Of a stretch of DNA of 64,000 nt, positions 1 to 10,931 are shown in pieces. This DNA comes from Linyphia triangularis. Lineage: Eukaryota; Arthropoda; Arachnida; Araneae; Linyphiidae. Every line of letters begins with the position of its first letter. The stretch's first letter is position 1. Made by a program: the position numbers and the translations under genes. Location: contig OZ021727.1 in assembly GCA_963978545.1 (NCBI GenBank), forward strand, positions 49,924,487 through 49,988,486. Reading direction: 5' to 3'. The notes beneath the pieces are model-generated. The model ran no database searches. It worked only from the letters and a program-made list of their open reading frames with translations, and was not told the DNA's origin.

Positions 1-2638
1 ATTTCAGCACACAGTCCTTTGGAGTCGGCATCTTGATGCGTTGGGGTGAGTGCTCGTTACAGTACGGGACATGTGCTTTAAGAGTCTCCTCCTTGGCAAA
101 ACGATGAAGACAGCTATAACAATAGTGGGTCTTGTGTCCATGCTTAGTGAGGTTGCTGAGAAGCCTGGACATACTCTTAATTAGACAGTAATGCTGCCTC
201 TCTCCTTCTATGATGTAAAGTAGGTTGATAACCTCAGGATCCTCCCTCTTAGAGATGTATAGAGGTAATATCTCATCATCTTCATAGCCGTAGACGTTAA
301 TGCGGAGGTTGTTCAGTGCCTCCACAAAACGAACTTTGCAGGGTTGGACGGGACAGCTTACACTTCCCATTTTGAGCTCCTGCTCGAATTCCAGATAGTG
401 AGAAACTCTGTATGGATGATCTGTATAGCTCATGGGGTGGAGGGCAGCCAGGACAGACCAGATGAAACATTTACTGTCTTCGTTCTGGATGTTGAGAACT
501 GCTTGCTTCGCTGCTAACTTGTTGGGTAACTTGAAGTGGCTAGCAGGGGCTAGAGGTTGATATGTAGCAGTCTTCACCTCCAAATGAATAATTTCATCGA
601 GGACCCATCCAGATCCCCGCTCGATGAATTCATCGAAGGAGGACTTGATTTTGGCGAAGGCTTGGTCGATGTGTTCAGGGAGGACGCTGTCATCCAGCTC
701 CATCTGCACCTTACTCCGGAAATAGGGTGTGGCATATTCCTCGTCTCCCTCATCACTCTTACGAACGAACCGGATCTTGGACACAACATACCACTTAATG
801 GCCCTCTTCTCTCCCAACTCCTCCTGCAGCACATCCTGAACTTGGGGAGTGCTTTCCCTAATGAAGAGAAGCAGGTCTCCAACTGCCTCTTCACTCGGGA
901 ATAAATGGCGGGTGGCAAAGACATCAGACGTCTTCACCTCTACTCTCCTCCTTCTGGGCACAGAGGGTGCAGGTTGAATTCCTCCTACTTGAGCAACTCG
1001 AAGGTGGGTGAGAAGATGTTGCATCATGACATCTTTACGACCGAAACTCTTTCCGCAGTCAGGACAGGCATGAGGGGTAGCAGATTGATGACTCTCCATG
1101 TGTCGATCCAGATCCGATTTTCGAGTGAATGACTTCTGGCATATCTCACAGGTGAAATTCTTCGTGTCAGTATGAATCTTGAGATGGCGAGTTAAATTCC
1201 GCTTCTCCGTAAAGGACTTGTTGCAGATGTGACATATCTGTTGGGAAAAAAAAATTATTGAAGGACACACATTTTTTCCAAAACTTTATTTAAAAATATC
1301 TTCTTCTGGAAAGCTCTCCTGAAAACACATTATTTTCAGAAATATCTAAAAACTTTATTACAAAAATGGATTGAAAATCTTCAAATATATTAACTGAAAA
1401 CATTTTACAAAATATGTCTTCTCTAAAAATTACTTAAATTTGTAAAATATCTGAAAACATTTTTTATTAAAAATACTTTATTTCTATAAACTATCTATAT
1501 ATGTGAAACATACTTTATTTTAAATCAAAGTATCTAAAAACTCTTTCTGCAAAATATAATTTAAAAACTAATACTTACATGAGGTTCAACATTGGAATTC
1601 CTAGCATTGGAAGGTCCAGCAATTGAGGATGCAGCATGTTTAGAGGCTCCGGCAGCAAGTACCTAAGAAAATTATTTAACATTTAAATAAGCTATTTTAA
1701 CATATTCTAAACAATAGTTTATCCTTAGAATGTAATACTTACAGTTTTCTGATGGATTTTCATGTGCCGGGTAAGAGTAAATTTCTGTGTAAAACCCTTC
1801 TGACAGATGGTACAGACCTGTTGAAAATAAAACTTTGAGTAATATGTTTCTTAAAGTTATTATTCTTTCACTTAAATGATAAAAATAATACTTACATGCA
1901 AGTCTTGTGAGGTGGATGCAGCATTAGAAGGTCCAGCAGCAGTAGATTCAACAACAACCTCCTAAAGTAAGATATTGAGAAATTATTCTAAGTTTTTTAC
2001 GTCAGAGAAAAATCGGGTGTGAATTTGGGGCGACTTTGAATAGTTACAACAATGAAAATTGCTAAGTATAAAAGTAATGAAAATTTTGGCGTGAATTTGG
2101 GGCAACTTTGAATAGTTACTGCACTGACAATTACTAAGTACAAAAAGTAATGAAAATTTCAGCGTGAATTTGGGGCGACTTTGAATAGTTACAACATTGA
2201 AAATTACTAAGCAATGAAAATTTTGGCGTGAATCTTATACTAATATTCAAGTGAATGACATTTAGAAAAAATACCAAGTACAAATTTTGGCGTGAATCTT
2301 ATACTAATGAACAACATTTAGAAAAAGTTTTAAGGAATATATTATTGACATGAATTTTAAATATAATTGAGAAAGTTTTAAGTGAACAAATCAATTATGC
2401 GACGTTAAATAACACAGTTTAAAATTTATCTTAGACATTAAACATTCATCTACTTAAAAGCAACAAGTTTAACCTTATTTAAAGAATATTCTTTTAGATA
2501 CATAGTAAGTAATTTTGAAATAAATACAATCTATAAGCATTCAAACATAATTTAAAAATATATTACTAAAAGAACACTTACTTGGTCATTAACTTCCATA
2601 ACGATATCCATGGGAGAAGGAGAACGTGATGATGACAT
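1..2638 (-). CDS. Zinc-finger family B DNA polymerase gene, left copy (5' part, truncated by window edge)
   Basis: This is the mirror copy of the right-hand gene. Exons on the minus strand are 2582-2638 (start codon), 1896-1961, 1743-1817, 1579-1662 and 1237 down to the window edge. Splice sites and sequence look identical to the right copy. The visible part covers the four C2H2 fingers, the central Cys/His-rich region and the sequence up to just before exonuclease motif I. Whether the catalytic half exists to the left cannot be seen. The two copies are transcribed divergently away from the palindrome centre. Confidence 0.85.
2015..2310. repeat. ~71 bp tandem repeat inside intron 1 of left gene
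   Basis: Three units beginning GTGAATTTGGGGCGACTTTG lie at about 2021, 2092 and 2164, followed by two degenerate units. The period is about 71 bp. Confidence 0.8.
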
Positions 2639-2940
2639 TATAAATAACTGAAATTTAAAAAAATATATATAAATATCGAAAGAAAAACATACATTTTCAA
2701 TACAAGTTGGAAATAATTTTTATGTAATACTTGAATCGTCTACTTTAACATACTTAACACATTTTAATATATATATTACTTAAAAGATACTAACATTTCA
2801 CAAATAATAAAAATTTACTTACCGAATAATTCAGATGAAATCAGAAAAAAGCTAAAGTAGCAGCAAAATATGATAAACAAGCACAATAAGCAAATACTAA
2901 GCAAACACGATAAACGTCTTTCGCCCTCAGGAATCTAAGT

Positions 2941-2978
2941 AGAAATGACGAGACGGCAACCGGTAGCGTCTATATATG
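2941..2978 (-). promoter_or_regulatory. Core promoter of left-hand polymerase gene (mirror copy)
   Basis: This is the mirror image of the right-hand promoter, with the TATA box at 2971-2976. The two TATA boxes are about 530 bp apart and fire outward from the palindrome centre. Confidence 0.55.
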
Positions 2979-3188
2979 AGGGGTGATCACGTAACTTCAC
3001 CGACCAATCAGATTTCACGGTAGAGGGCGCTGCTTGGTTCTAACCGATCAGAGCGGGTGGGGAGCGAGACTAGGCATGTTTCAACACGCTTCAACGCGTT
3101 TGCGAGTTGAGTTGTTGATAATGATTGCAAAATATAAACTCATTGGCTTTTAACACATGACGTCATAATGATGATATGGCTGGAATCT

Positions 3189-3292
3189 AGCATTTAAACA
3201 GATAAGGTATTGGCGCTTATTTATTAAATGAATATTTATTTATAGAAAAATTATCACGTGGGTTTTTAACGTTGATACTTGTTGAAATGGAA
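3189..3292. other. 104 bp unpaired spacer at the palindrome centre
   Basis: This AT-rich spacer joins the two arms and is not self-complementary. It contains an E-box-like CACGTG near 3256. It does not resemble a SMRTbell hairpin adapter as I know that sequence, which argues against the simplest long-read artefact. It may be the unique loop of a head-to-head junction (inference). Confidence 0.8.
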
Positions 3293-3502
3293 AGATTCCA
3301 GCCATATCATCATTATGACGTCATGTGTTAAAAGCCAATGAGTTTATATTTTGCAATCATTATCAACAACTCAACTCGCAAACGCGTTGAAGCGTGTTGA
3401 AACATGCCTAGTCTCGCTCCCCACCCGCTCTGATCGGTTAGAACCAAGCAGCGCCCTCTACCGTGAAATCTGATTGGTCGGTGAAGTTACGTGATCACCC
3501 CT

Positions 3503-3540
3503 CATATATAGACGCTACCGGTTGCCGTCTCGTCATTTCT
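3503..3540 (+). promoter_or_regulatory. Core promoter of right-hand polymerase gene
   Basis: A TATA box (CATATATAGA, TATATA at 3505-3510) lies about 30 bp before a TCATTT initiator-like site near 3533. The predicted transcript then has a short leader, a donor at 3659 (CG|GTAAGT), an acceptor at 3833 and the ATG ten bases later. TATA-to-start spacing is what an RNA polymerase II promoter should show. The start site itself is inferred. Confidence 0.55.
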
Positions 3541-3658
3541 ACTTAGATTCCTGAGGGCGAAAGACGTTTATCGTGTTTGCTTAGTATTTGCTTATTGTGC
3601 TTGTTTATCATATTTTGCTGCTACTTTAGCTTTTTTCTGATTTCATCTGAATTATTCG

Positions 3659-3833
3659 GTAAGTAAATTTTTATTATTTGTGAAATGTTAGTATCTTTTA
3701 AGTAATATATATATTAAAATGTGTTAAGTATGTTAAAGTAGACGATTCAAGTATTACATAAAAATTATTTCCAACTTGTATTGAAAATGTATGTTTTTCT
3801 TTCGATATTTATATATATTTTTTTAAATTTCAG
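3659..3833 (+). other. 5' UTR intron of the right-hand polymerase gene
   Basis: Donor GGTAAGTAAA at 3658 and acceptor TTTCAG ending at 3833. A spliced leader exon followed by four small coding exons is a structure expected of a cellular or nuclear-transcribed gene. The mirror copy is 2648-2822. Confidence 0.5.
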
Positions 3834-3842
3834 TTATTTATA

Positions 3843-6800
3843 ATGTCATCATCACGTTCTCCTTCTCCCATGGATATCGTTATGGAAGTTAATGACCAAG
3901 TAAGTGTTCTTTTAGTAATATATTTTTAAATTATGTTTGAATGCTTATAGATTGTATTTATTTCAAAATTACTTACTATGTATCTAAAAGAATATTCTTT
4001 AAATAAGGTTAAACTTGTTGCTTTTAAGTAGATGAATGTTTAATGTCTAAGATAAATTTTAAACTGTGTTATTTAACGTCGCATAATTGATTTGTTCACT
4101 TAAAACTTTCTCAATTATATTTAAAATTCATGTCAATAATATATTCCTTAAAACTTTTTCTAAATGTTGTTCATTAGTATAAGATTCACGCCAAAATTTG
4201 TACTTGGTATTTTTTCTAAATGTCATTCACTTGAATATTAGTATAAGATTCACGCCAAAATTTTCATTGCTTAGTAATTTTCAATGTTGTAACTATTCAA
4301 AGTCGCCCCAAATTCACGCTGAAATTTTCATTACTTTTTGTACTTAGTAATTGTCAGTGCAGTAACTATTCAAAGTTGCCCCAAATTCACGCCAAAATTT
4401 TCATTACTTTTATACTTAGCAATTTTCATTGTTGTAACTATTCAAAGTCGCCCCAAATTCACACCCGATTTTTCTCTGACGTAAAAAACTTAGAATAATT
4501 TCTCAATATCTTACTTTAGGAGGTTGTTGTTGAATCTACTGCTGCTGGACCTTCTAATGCTGCATCCACCTCACAAGACTTGCATGTAAGTATTATTTTT
4601 ATCATTTAAGTGAAAGAATAATAACTTTAAGAAACATATTACTCAAAGTTTTATTTTCAACAGGTCTGTACCATCTGTCAGAAGGGTTTTACACAGAAAT
4701 TTACTCTTACCCGGCACATGAAAATCCATCAGAAAACTGTAAGTATTACATTCTAAGGATAAACTATTGTTTAGAATATGTTAAAATAGCTTATTTAAAT
4801 GTTAAATAATTTTCTTAGGTACTTGCTGCCGGAGCCTCTAAACATGCTGCATCCTCAATTGCTGGACCTTCCAATGCTAGGAATTCCAATGTTGAACCTC
4901 ATGTAAGTATTAGTTTTTAAATTATATTTTGTAGAAAGAGTTTTTAGATACTTTGATTTAAAATAAAGTATGTTTCACATATATAGATAGTTTATAGAAA
5001 TAAAGTATTTTTAATAAAAAATGTTTTCAGATATTTTACAAATTTAAGTAATTTTTAGAGAAGACATATTTTGTAAAATGTTTTCAGTTAATATATTTGA
5101 AGATTTTCAATCCATTTTTGTAATAAAGTTTTTAGATATTTCTGAAAATAATGTGTTTTCAGGAGAGCTTTCCAGAAGAAGATATTTTTAAATAAAGTTT
5201 TGGAAAAAATGTGTGTCCTTCAATAATTTTTTTTTCCCAACAGATATGTCACATCTGCAACAAGTCCTTTACGGAGAAGCGGAATTTAACTCGCCATCTC
5301 AAGATTCATACTGACACGAAGAATTTCACCTGTGAGATATGCCAGAAGTCATTCACTCGAAAATCGGATCTGGATCGACACATGGAGAGTCATCAATCTG
5401 CTACCCCTCATGCCTGTCCTGACTGCGGAAAGAGTTTCGGTCGTAAAGATGTCATGATGCAACATCTTCTCACCCACCTTCGAGTTGCTCAAGTAGGAGG
5501 AATTCAACCTGCACCCTCTGTGCCCAGAAGGAGGAGAGTAGAGGTGAAGACGTCTGATGTCTTTGCCACCCGCCATTTATTCCCGAGTGAAGAGGCAGTT
5601 GGAGACCTGCTTCTCTTCATTAGGGAAAGCACTCCCCAAGTTCAGGATGTGCTGCAGGAGGAGTTGGGAGAGAAGAGGGCCATTAAGTGGTATGTTGTGT
5701 CCAAGATCCGGTTCGTTCGTAAGAGTGATGAGGGAGACGAGGAATATGCCACACCCTATTTCCGGAGTAAGGTGCAGATGGAGCTGGATGACAGCGTCCT
5801 CCCTGAACACATCGACCAAGCCTTCGCCAAAATCAAGTCCTCCTTCGATGAATTCATCGAGCGGGGATCTGGATGGGTCCTCGATGAAATTATTCATTTG
5901 GAGGTGAAGACTGCTACATATCAACCTCTAGCCCCTGCTAGCCACTTCAAGTTACCCAACAAGTTAGCAGCGAAGCAAGCAGTTCTCAACATCCAGAACG
6001 AAGACAGTAAATGTTTCATCTGGTCTGTCCTGGCTGCCCTCCACCCCATGAGCTATACAGATCATCCATACAGAGTTTCTCACTATCTGGAATTCGAGCA
6101 GGAGCTCAAAATGGGAAGTGTAAGCTGTCCCGTCCAACCCTGCAAAGTTCGTTTTGTGGAGGCACTGAACAACCTCCGCATTAACGTCTACGGCTATGAA
6201 GATGATGAGATATTACCTCTATACATCTCTAAGAGGGAGGATCCTGAGGTTATCAACCTACTTTACATCATAGAAGGAGAGAGGCAGCATTACTGTCTAA
6301 TTAAGAGTATGTCCAGGCTTCTCAGCAACCTCACTAAGCATGGACACAAGACCCACTATTGTTATAGCTGTCTTCATCGTTTTGCCAAGGAGGAGACTCT
6401 TAAAGCACATGTCCCGTACTGTAACGAGCACTCACCCCAACGCATCAAGATGCCGACTCCAAAGGACTGTGTGCTGAAATTTAGTCAGTACAAGTTCACC
6501 CAGAAAGTCCCGTATATCATATACGCGGACTTTGAGGCCCTTGTAGAGAAGTTGGATGACACCACCTCCACTTCCACTGTGAAGATAGCTACCCACGTCC
6601 CTTGTGGATATGCGTACGTTATAGTAGGTCCAGATAGTAAGCCGACCAAACCCATCTCTGTCTACAGGGGAGAAGATGCAGTGGACCACTTCATCAGTAG
6701 TATCATTGCAGAGAAGGACGAGCTGGCGGTGAAGCTGACCACCATTGTCCCGATGAAGATCACTGCACAGGATCAAATTACCATCAACGCAACGACTCAT

Positions 6801-9107
6801 TGCGGCCTCTGCAAAGGCCGACTAGGAACTGATCGGGTGAACGACCACGATCACTTGACCGGTCAGTTCCGTCAAGTGCTCCACAATGAATGCAACCTTG
6901 CCTTCAGGTTGCGGAAAATGATTCCCTGCGTCTTCCACAACCTGAAGAATTATGATGCGCATTTGATCATGCAGGGGCTAGGGAAAGTGGCTGATCATGA
7001 CATTGGAGTCATCCCTACAACGATGGAGAAATACATCTCCTTCTCCATCACCAAGAAACTTGACAAGATCCCGGTGACTCTCCAGTTTATTGACAGTCTC
7101 CAGTTTCTGAACGCATCACTTCAGAAACTTGTCGATAATCTGGAGAGAGACAAGTTTCACATTTTGAAGAGTTCTATCGCATCTAACCATGGTACGTAAT
7201 ATAGTCAATGTTAATATTATATAAATGTTCTCTTAACAATATCATTTAATTTTTATTTTTTCCTTAGATCTCTTGCTGAAGAAGGGAGTGTACCCTTATG
7301 AGTATATGGACTCGTTCACTAAATTTCAACAAACATCTCTGCCACCTCAGCAAGCCTTCTATAGCACCCTTACAAACTCCTCCATCACCGATGCAGATTA
7401 TAGTCATGCTCAAGTTGTTTGGGAAGTTTTCGGCATCAAAGACCTTGGCGAATATCACGACCTGTACGTGAAGACGGATGTGCTCCTCCTCGCAGACGTA
7501 TTCGAGAATTTCCGCCGCCTAACTCTGGACTTTTACCAGCTAGACGCCGCTCACATGATGACGTCTCCGGGGTTAGCGTGGCAAGCCGCTCTCAAGATGT
7601 CAGATGTCGGTTTGGATTTATTCACTGACATCGACATGCACCTCTTCATAGAGAAGGGTATTCGGGGAGGAGTCTCCGTCATCACCCATCGTCATAGCCA
7701 GGCAAACCATCCAGGCTGTCCTGAATATAATGCTGCTAAGGAGAAGAAACATATATTGTACCTGGATGCCAATAACCTCTATGGTAAGCATGAATTTACT
7801 TTAAAACTGTCATTTTTTTATTTAGCTTCTATGTTAATATTGAATGATTTAATTGGATTTTTCTTTCAGGTTGGGCCATGTCTCAATACTTACCTGTTGG
7901 TGATTTTCAGTGGGTGAACCCTGAAAACATCCCTACTAAAACCATCTTGGACCAAGCAGATGATGCAGATGAGGGCTTCATCCTAGAAGTGGATCTCGAC
8001 TATCCTGCTGAACTCCACGATCTCCATAATGATTATCCTCTGGCTCCCGAACGCTTCACCATAAAGCCAAATATGCTGTCTCCTACCGCCCTCGAGATTT
8101 TGGAAGAAATGCAGATGAAGCCAGCTTCTTCCAGCGAGAAACTCGTTCCGAATCTTCAGTCAAAGAAGAATTATGTTATACACTATCGTAATCTGAAGCT
8201 ATATCTTTCCTTGGGACTGAAACTAACTAAAGTTCATAGAATTCTAAAATTCTACCAACAACCTTGGCTGAAGGACTACATAGCATTTAATACGGAGCAG
8301 AGAAAACTGGCCAAAACATCGTTTGAAAAAGATTTCTTCAAACTTCTCAACAATGCGGTGTTCGGGAAAACTATGGAAAATCTGAGGAATAGAGTGGATG
8401 TTCAGTTGGTGAACAACCCACATAAAGCCAAGAAACTGGTCGCGTCTCCTGCCTTCCATGCCTTCACTGAGTTTGATAACAGCTTGGCAGCAGTACAAAG
8501 AAAAGTGAAGAGTCTCACACTTAATAGACCCATTTATGCTGGTTTCACCATCTTAGAACTGAGCAAGGTTTTAATGTATGATTTCCACTATAATGTCATC
8601 ATGAAGAAGTATGGAAGTAATGCCCGCCTACTATTCACCGACACAGATTCACTCACTTATGGACTCACCACCCCAGATCTGACTGCTGACTTACATCAGT
8701 TAAAGGGATTTTTTGACTTTTCTGACTACCCATCAGATCATCCCCTACACGATGTGTCTAACAAGAAGAAGATCGGTTACTTTAAGGATGAACTTAACGG
8801 AAAATCTGCTTTGGAGTTCATAGGGCTTCGTTCCAAAATGTATTCCATTTTAAGTGAGTGTGGTGAGAAACAAACGGCCAAGGGAATCGCAAGAGCAGCT
8901 CAAAGACAGCTAAAACATCAGACCTATAGAGACTGTCTTCTCAATCGACAACCTTCGTCTGTGGTTCAGCATCGGATCGGTAGTGAAAAACATTACATTT
9001 TCTCCATCCAGCAAAGAAAGCGAGCGCTCTCGGCATTTGATGACAAGCGATACCTGTTGGAGGATGGTATAACTAGTTATGCGTATGGTCACTACAAAAT
9101 TCCTTAA
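3843..9107 (+). CDS. C2H2 zinc-finger / protein-primed family B DNA polymerase, spliced, complete
   Basis: Seven coding exons join in frame to about 1,327 residues: 3843-3899, 4520-4585, 4664-4738, 4819-4902, 5244-7191, 7268-7783 and 7870-9107, all with GT-AG introns. Four C2H2 fingers lie at about residues 43-62 and 95-178. A Cys/His-rich stretch follows (KCFIWSVLAALHP near 349, a further CxxC-H-C finger near 465). The polymerase has Exo I (YADFEA, ~523), an HNH-like insert (DHDHLTGQFR, ~628), Exo II (HNLKNYDAHL, ~660), Exo III (DLYVKTD, ~808), motif A (LDANNLYG, ~908), motif B (NNAVFGKTMEN, ~1076), motif C (TDTDS, ~1172) and KMYS (~1238). This motif set is that of the viral/organellar protein-primed PolB family found in Polintons and relatives. 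No integrase, ATPase, protease or capsid gene is visible, so the element type is unassigned. Catalytic residues look intact. Confidence 0.88.
4171..4466. repeat. ~71 bp tandem repeat inside intron 1 of right gene
   Basis: This is the mirror copy of 2015-2310 within the other arm. Confidence 0.8.
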
Positions 9108-9914
9108 ATCATTCATTTAATCCTTAATTTTTTTTTTTTTTTTTTTTTTTTTAAACCTTAATTTAACTAAAATATTACTTTAACTAAATTTTTAAAAACT
9201 TATTTAACGTTAATTTTTTTTTCAAGGATTTTGTTAGTGACCATTAAATTTAATTTTGGGAAATATACGTTCTCACAAATCTTCTTTTCAGATTTCCTAA
9301 ATTTCAAAATTGATTAGGATTTGAGGTGATGGTGTCTTCTTAAAAGATATTATTGGATGGTTGGTTAGTGACCTCATATTTCAAGGAAATATACGTTCTT
9401 TGGAATAAGTTTTTTTTTTTTTTGATAGGGTGGAGTGAGGCGGTACCAATTCTTCCTAAAAGAGGTATCGGGCTGGAGGTGGGTCCTCACTTTTAAAATT
9501 TAACTTCAAAATAATTAATTGTAATTCTAAAGTCTTAACTTATTCAAAATTGGTTAGGGAAGGGGGGTGGGTAGATGAGTTACCATGAAGGCAACGTCCG
9601 ATAGTCGATATTTTAACAATTGTTTGGTAAAATATTGAAATGTCACGTGTAGCTCGGGGTTAGGGTTCTTTTTGACCCTTAGCAAATGGCCTTCACTTTT
9701 ATTAAATTTTCAAATTTAACATTTTTTTTTTTTTTTTTTTTTTTTTTATTTGTGTAACTTTGTTGCAGGTATTTTAACTTGATTAAAGGATATGTAAGTA
9801 ACTCGCTAGAAAACCAAACAGTCAATCAGGAGTTAACTTTTGGTCACATGTTTAAAACTTATCAGTCACAAGCGAGCATTTAGCTGACCGATCAGAACTC
9901 GTTGCCAACACCTG
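9108..9914. other. Presumed 3' flank of the polymerase gene; poly-T tracts
   Basis: No coding region is seen. Two long T tracts (9128-9152 and about 9721-9747) and the repeated phrase GGAAATATACGTTCT (near 9259 and 9390) stand out. No AATAAA was noticed near the stop codon. Confidence 0.6.
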
Positions 9915-10622
9915 AAAACTAAATTTGGTATATATCCAATGTTATCACCACTTAAAACGTAAATCTTAACATAGAATGACGTCATACCCACTGTAACGTC
10001 ACTAGTCAAAAATACCTATAACTCTAACTTATTCACTTAGAAGCAGCCCTAAAACAACTCAACTCCACCTGAAAGGTAAATCGAAACTAAAAAGTATTGC
10101 CACTGCTCAAAACTTTTAACGTTAAGCAAGTTATGGCGTCATACTCACTGTGACGTCACTAGTAAAAATATCTATAACTCTAACTTATTCGTTAAGAAAC
10201 AGCCCTAGAACAACTCAACTCCAGTTAACTGGAAACAAAAACTAAAAAGTGTTGCCATCGCTCAAAACTTTGATATAAAACAAATTATGACGTCATACCC
10301 GCTGTGACGTCACGCAATAAAGCCTATCACTCTAACTTATTCGCTAAGAAGCAGTCCTAGAACGACTCAACTCCATCCTAAAGGTAAATCGAAACTAAAA
10401 AGTGTTGCCACCGCTCAAAACTTTGATATAAAACACATTATGACGTCATATCTACTGTGACGTCACGCAATAAAAGCCTATCACTCTAACTTATTCACTA
10501 AGAAGCAGCCCTAGAACAATTCAGCTCCATCTTAAAGGTAAATTGAAACTAAAAAGTGTTGCCATCGCTCTAAACTTTGATATAAAACACATTATGACGT
10601 CATACCTACTGTGACGTCATAC
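9915..10622. repeat. ~154 bp tandem array with paired TGACGTCA sites
   Basis: About four and a half units, anchored by ATGACGTCAT-like sequences at 9976, 10133, 10287, 10440 and 10594 (spacings 157, 154, 153, 154). Most units carry two copies of the octamer TGACGTCA or a one-base variant, about 17 bp apart. Two more lie just outside at 10701 and 10716. TGACGTCA is the palindromic CRE/ATF site in animals. The same octamer occurs at 3158-3165 and 3316-3323 next to the palindrome centre, which hints that the array belongs to the polymerase element (inference). Confidence 0.85.
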
Positions 10623-10913
10623 ACAAACAGCTTATAATGAAACTAAAACAACAGCAGGAGGGGAACAACTCAACTCCACTTCCGGTCACGTGATTTCCGG
10701 TGACGTCATATCCTGTGACGTCATATCCGGTCACGCCCCCATACCATACCATGCCTGCTCCGCTGCTCCGCCATGGCTTCGGATCGGCATTTTCTAACTA
10801 CTTACCACGCTTCTTTTTTAGCACGCTTCCTTCGGCCACTTTTATTATTAAGAAAGCAATGTATAAATGCGTAATTCAAGTAGTAAAATAAAGTCACACC
10901 ACCCTGTACACAA
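10623..10913. other. No gene seen; two further TGACGTCA sites
   Basis: This stretch contains TGACGTCATATCC at 10701 and TGACGTCATATCCGG at 10716 plus related TCCGGTCACG phrases. No coding region is supported. Confidence 0.5.
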
Positions 10914-10931
10914 GTCCTGTCACGGACGCCA
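10914..10931 (-). other. Primer-binding-site remnant of an LTR retrotransposon
   Basis: GTCCTGTCACGGACGCCA is the exact 18-base reverse complement of the primer site of the BEL element at 14079-14096. It suggests a decayed minus-strand LTR element whose 5' LTR would lie to the right, ending near 10,933. No matching pair of LTRs was found. Confidence 0.45.

Larger units (their letters stand above)
1..3188. repeat. Left arm of a 6.48 kb palindrome
   Basis: This arm is the reverse complement of 3293-6480, so position x pairs with 6481-x. The pairing was checked by eye at the outer edge, at the inner edge and at several interior blocks without finding an indel or mismatch. It contains the promoter, 5' UTR intron and exons 1-4 plus part of exon 5 of the minus-strand polymerase gene. 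Pairing stops at 3188/3293. The outer end lies beyond the window, so 3,188 bp is a minimum arm length. Confidence 0.95.
3293..6480. repeat. Right arm of the 6.48 kb palindrome
   Basis: This is the inverted copy of 1-3188. The arm boundary at 6480 is only the mirror image of the window start; the polymerase gene continues past it to 9107, so the true arm end is unknown. Confidence 0.95.

Noticed and set aside
5349..5924. Minus- and alternative-frame open frames of 75-116 residues over exon 5 of the polymerase gene, and their mirror images at 557-1132
   Set aside because: They overlap the conserved polymerase gene in other frames and show no domain of their own; they occur twice only because of the palindrome.
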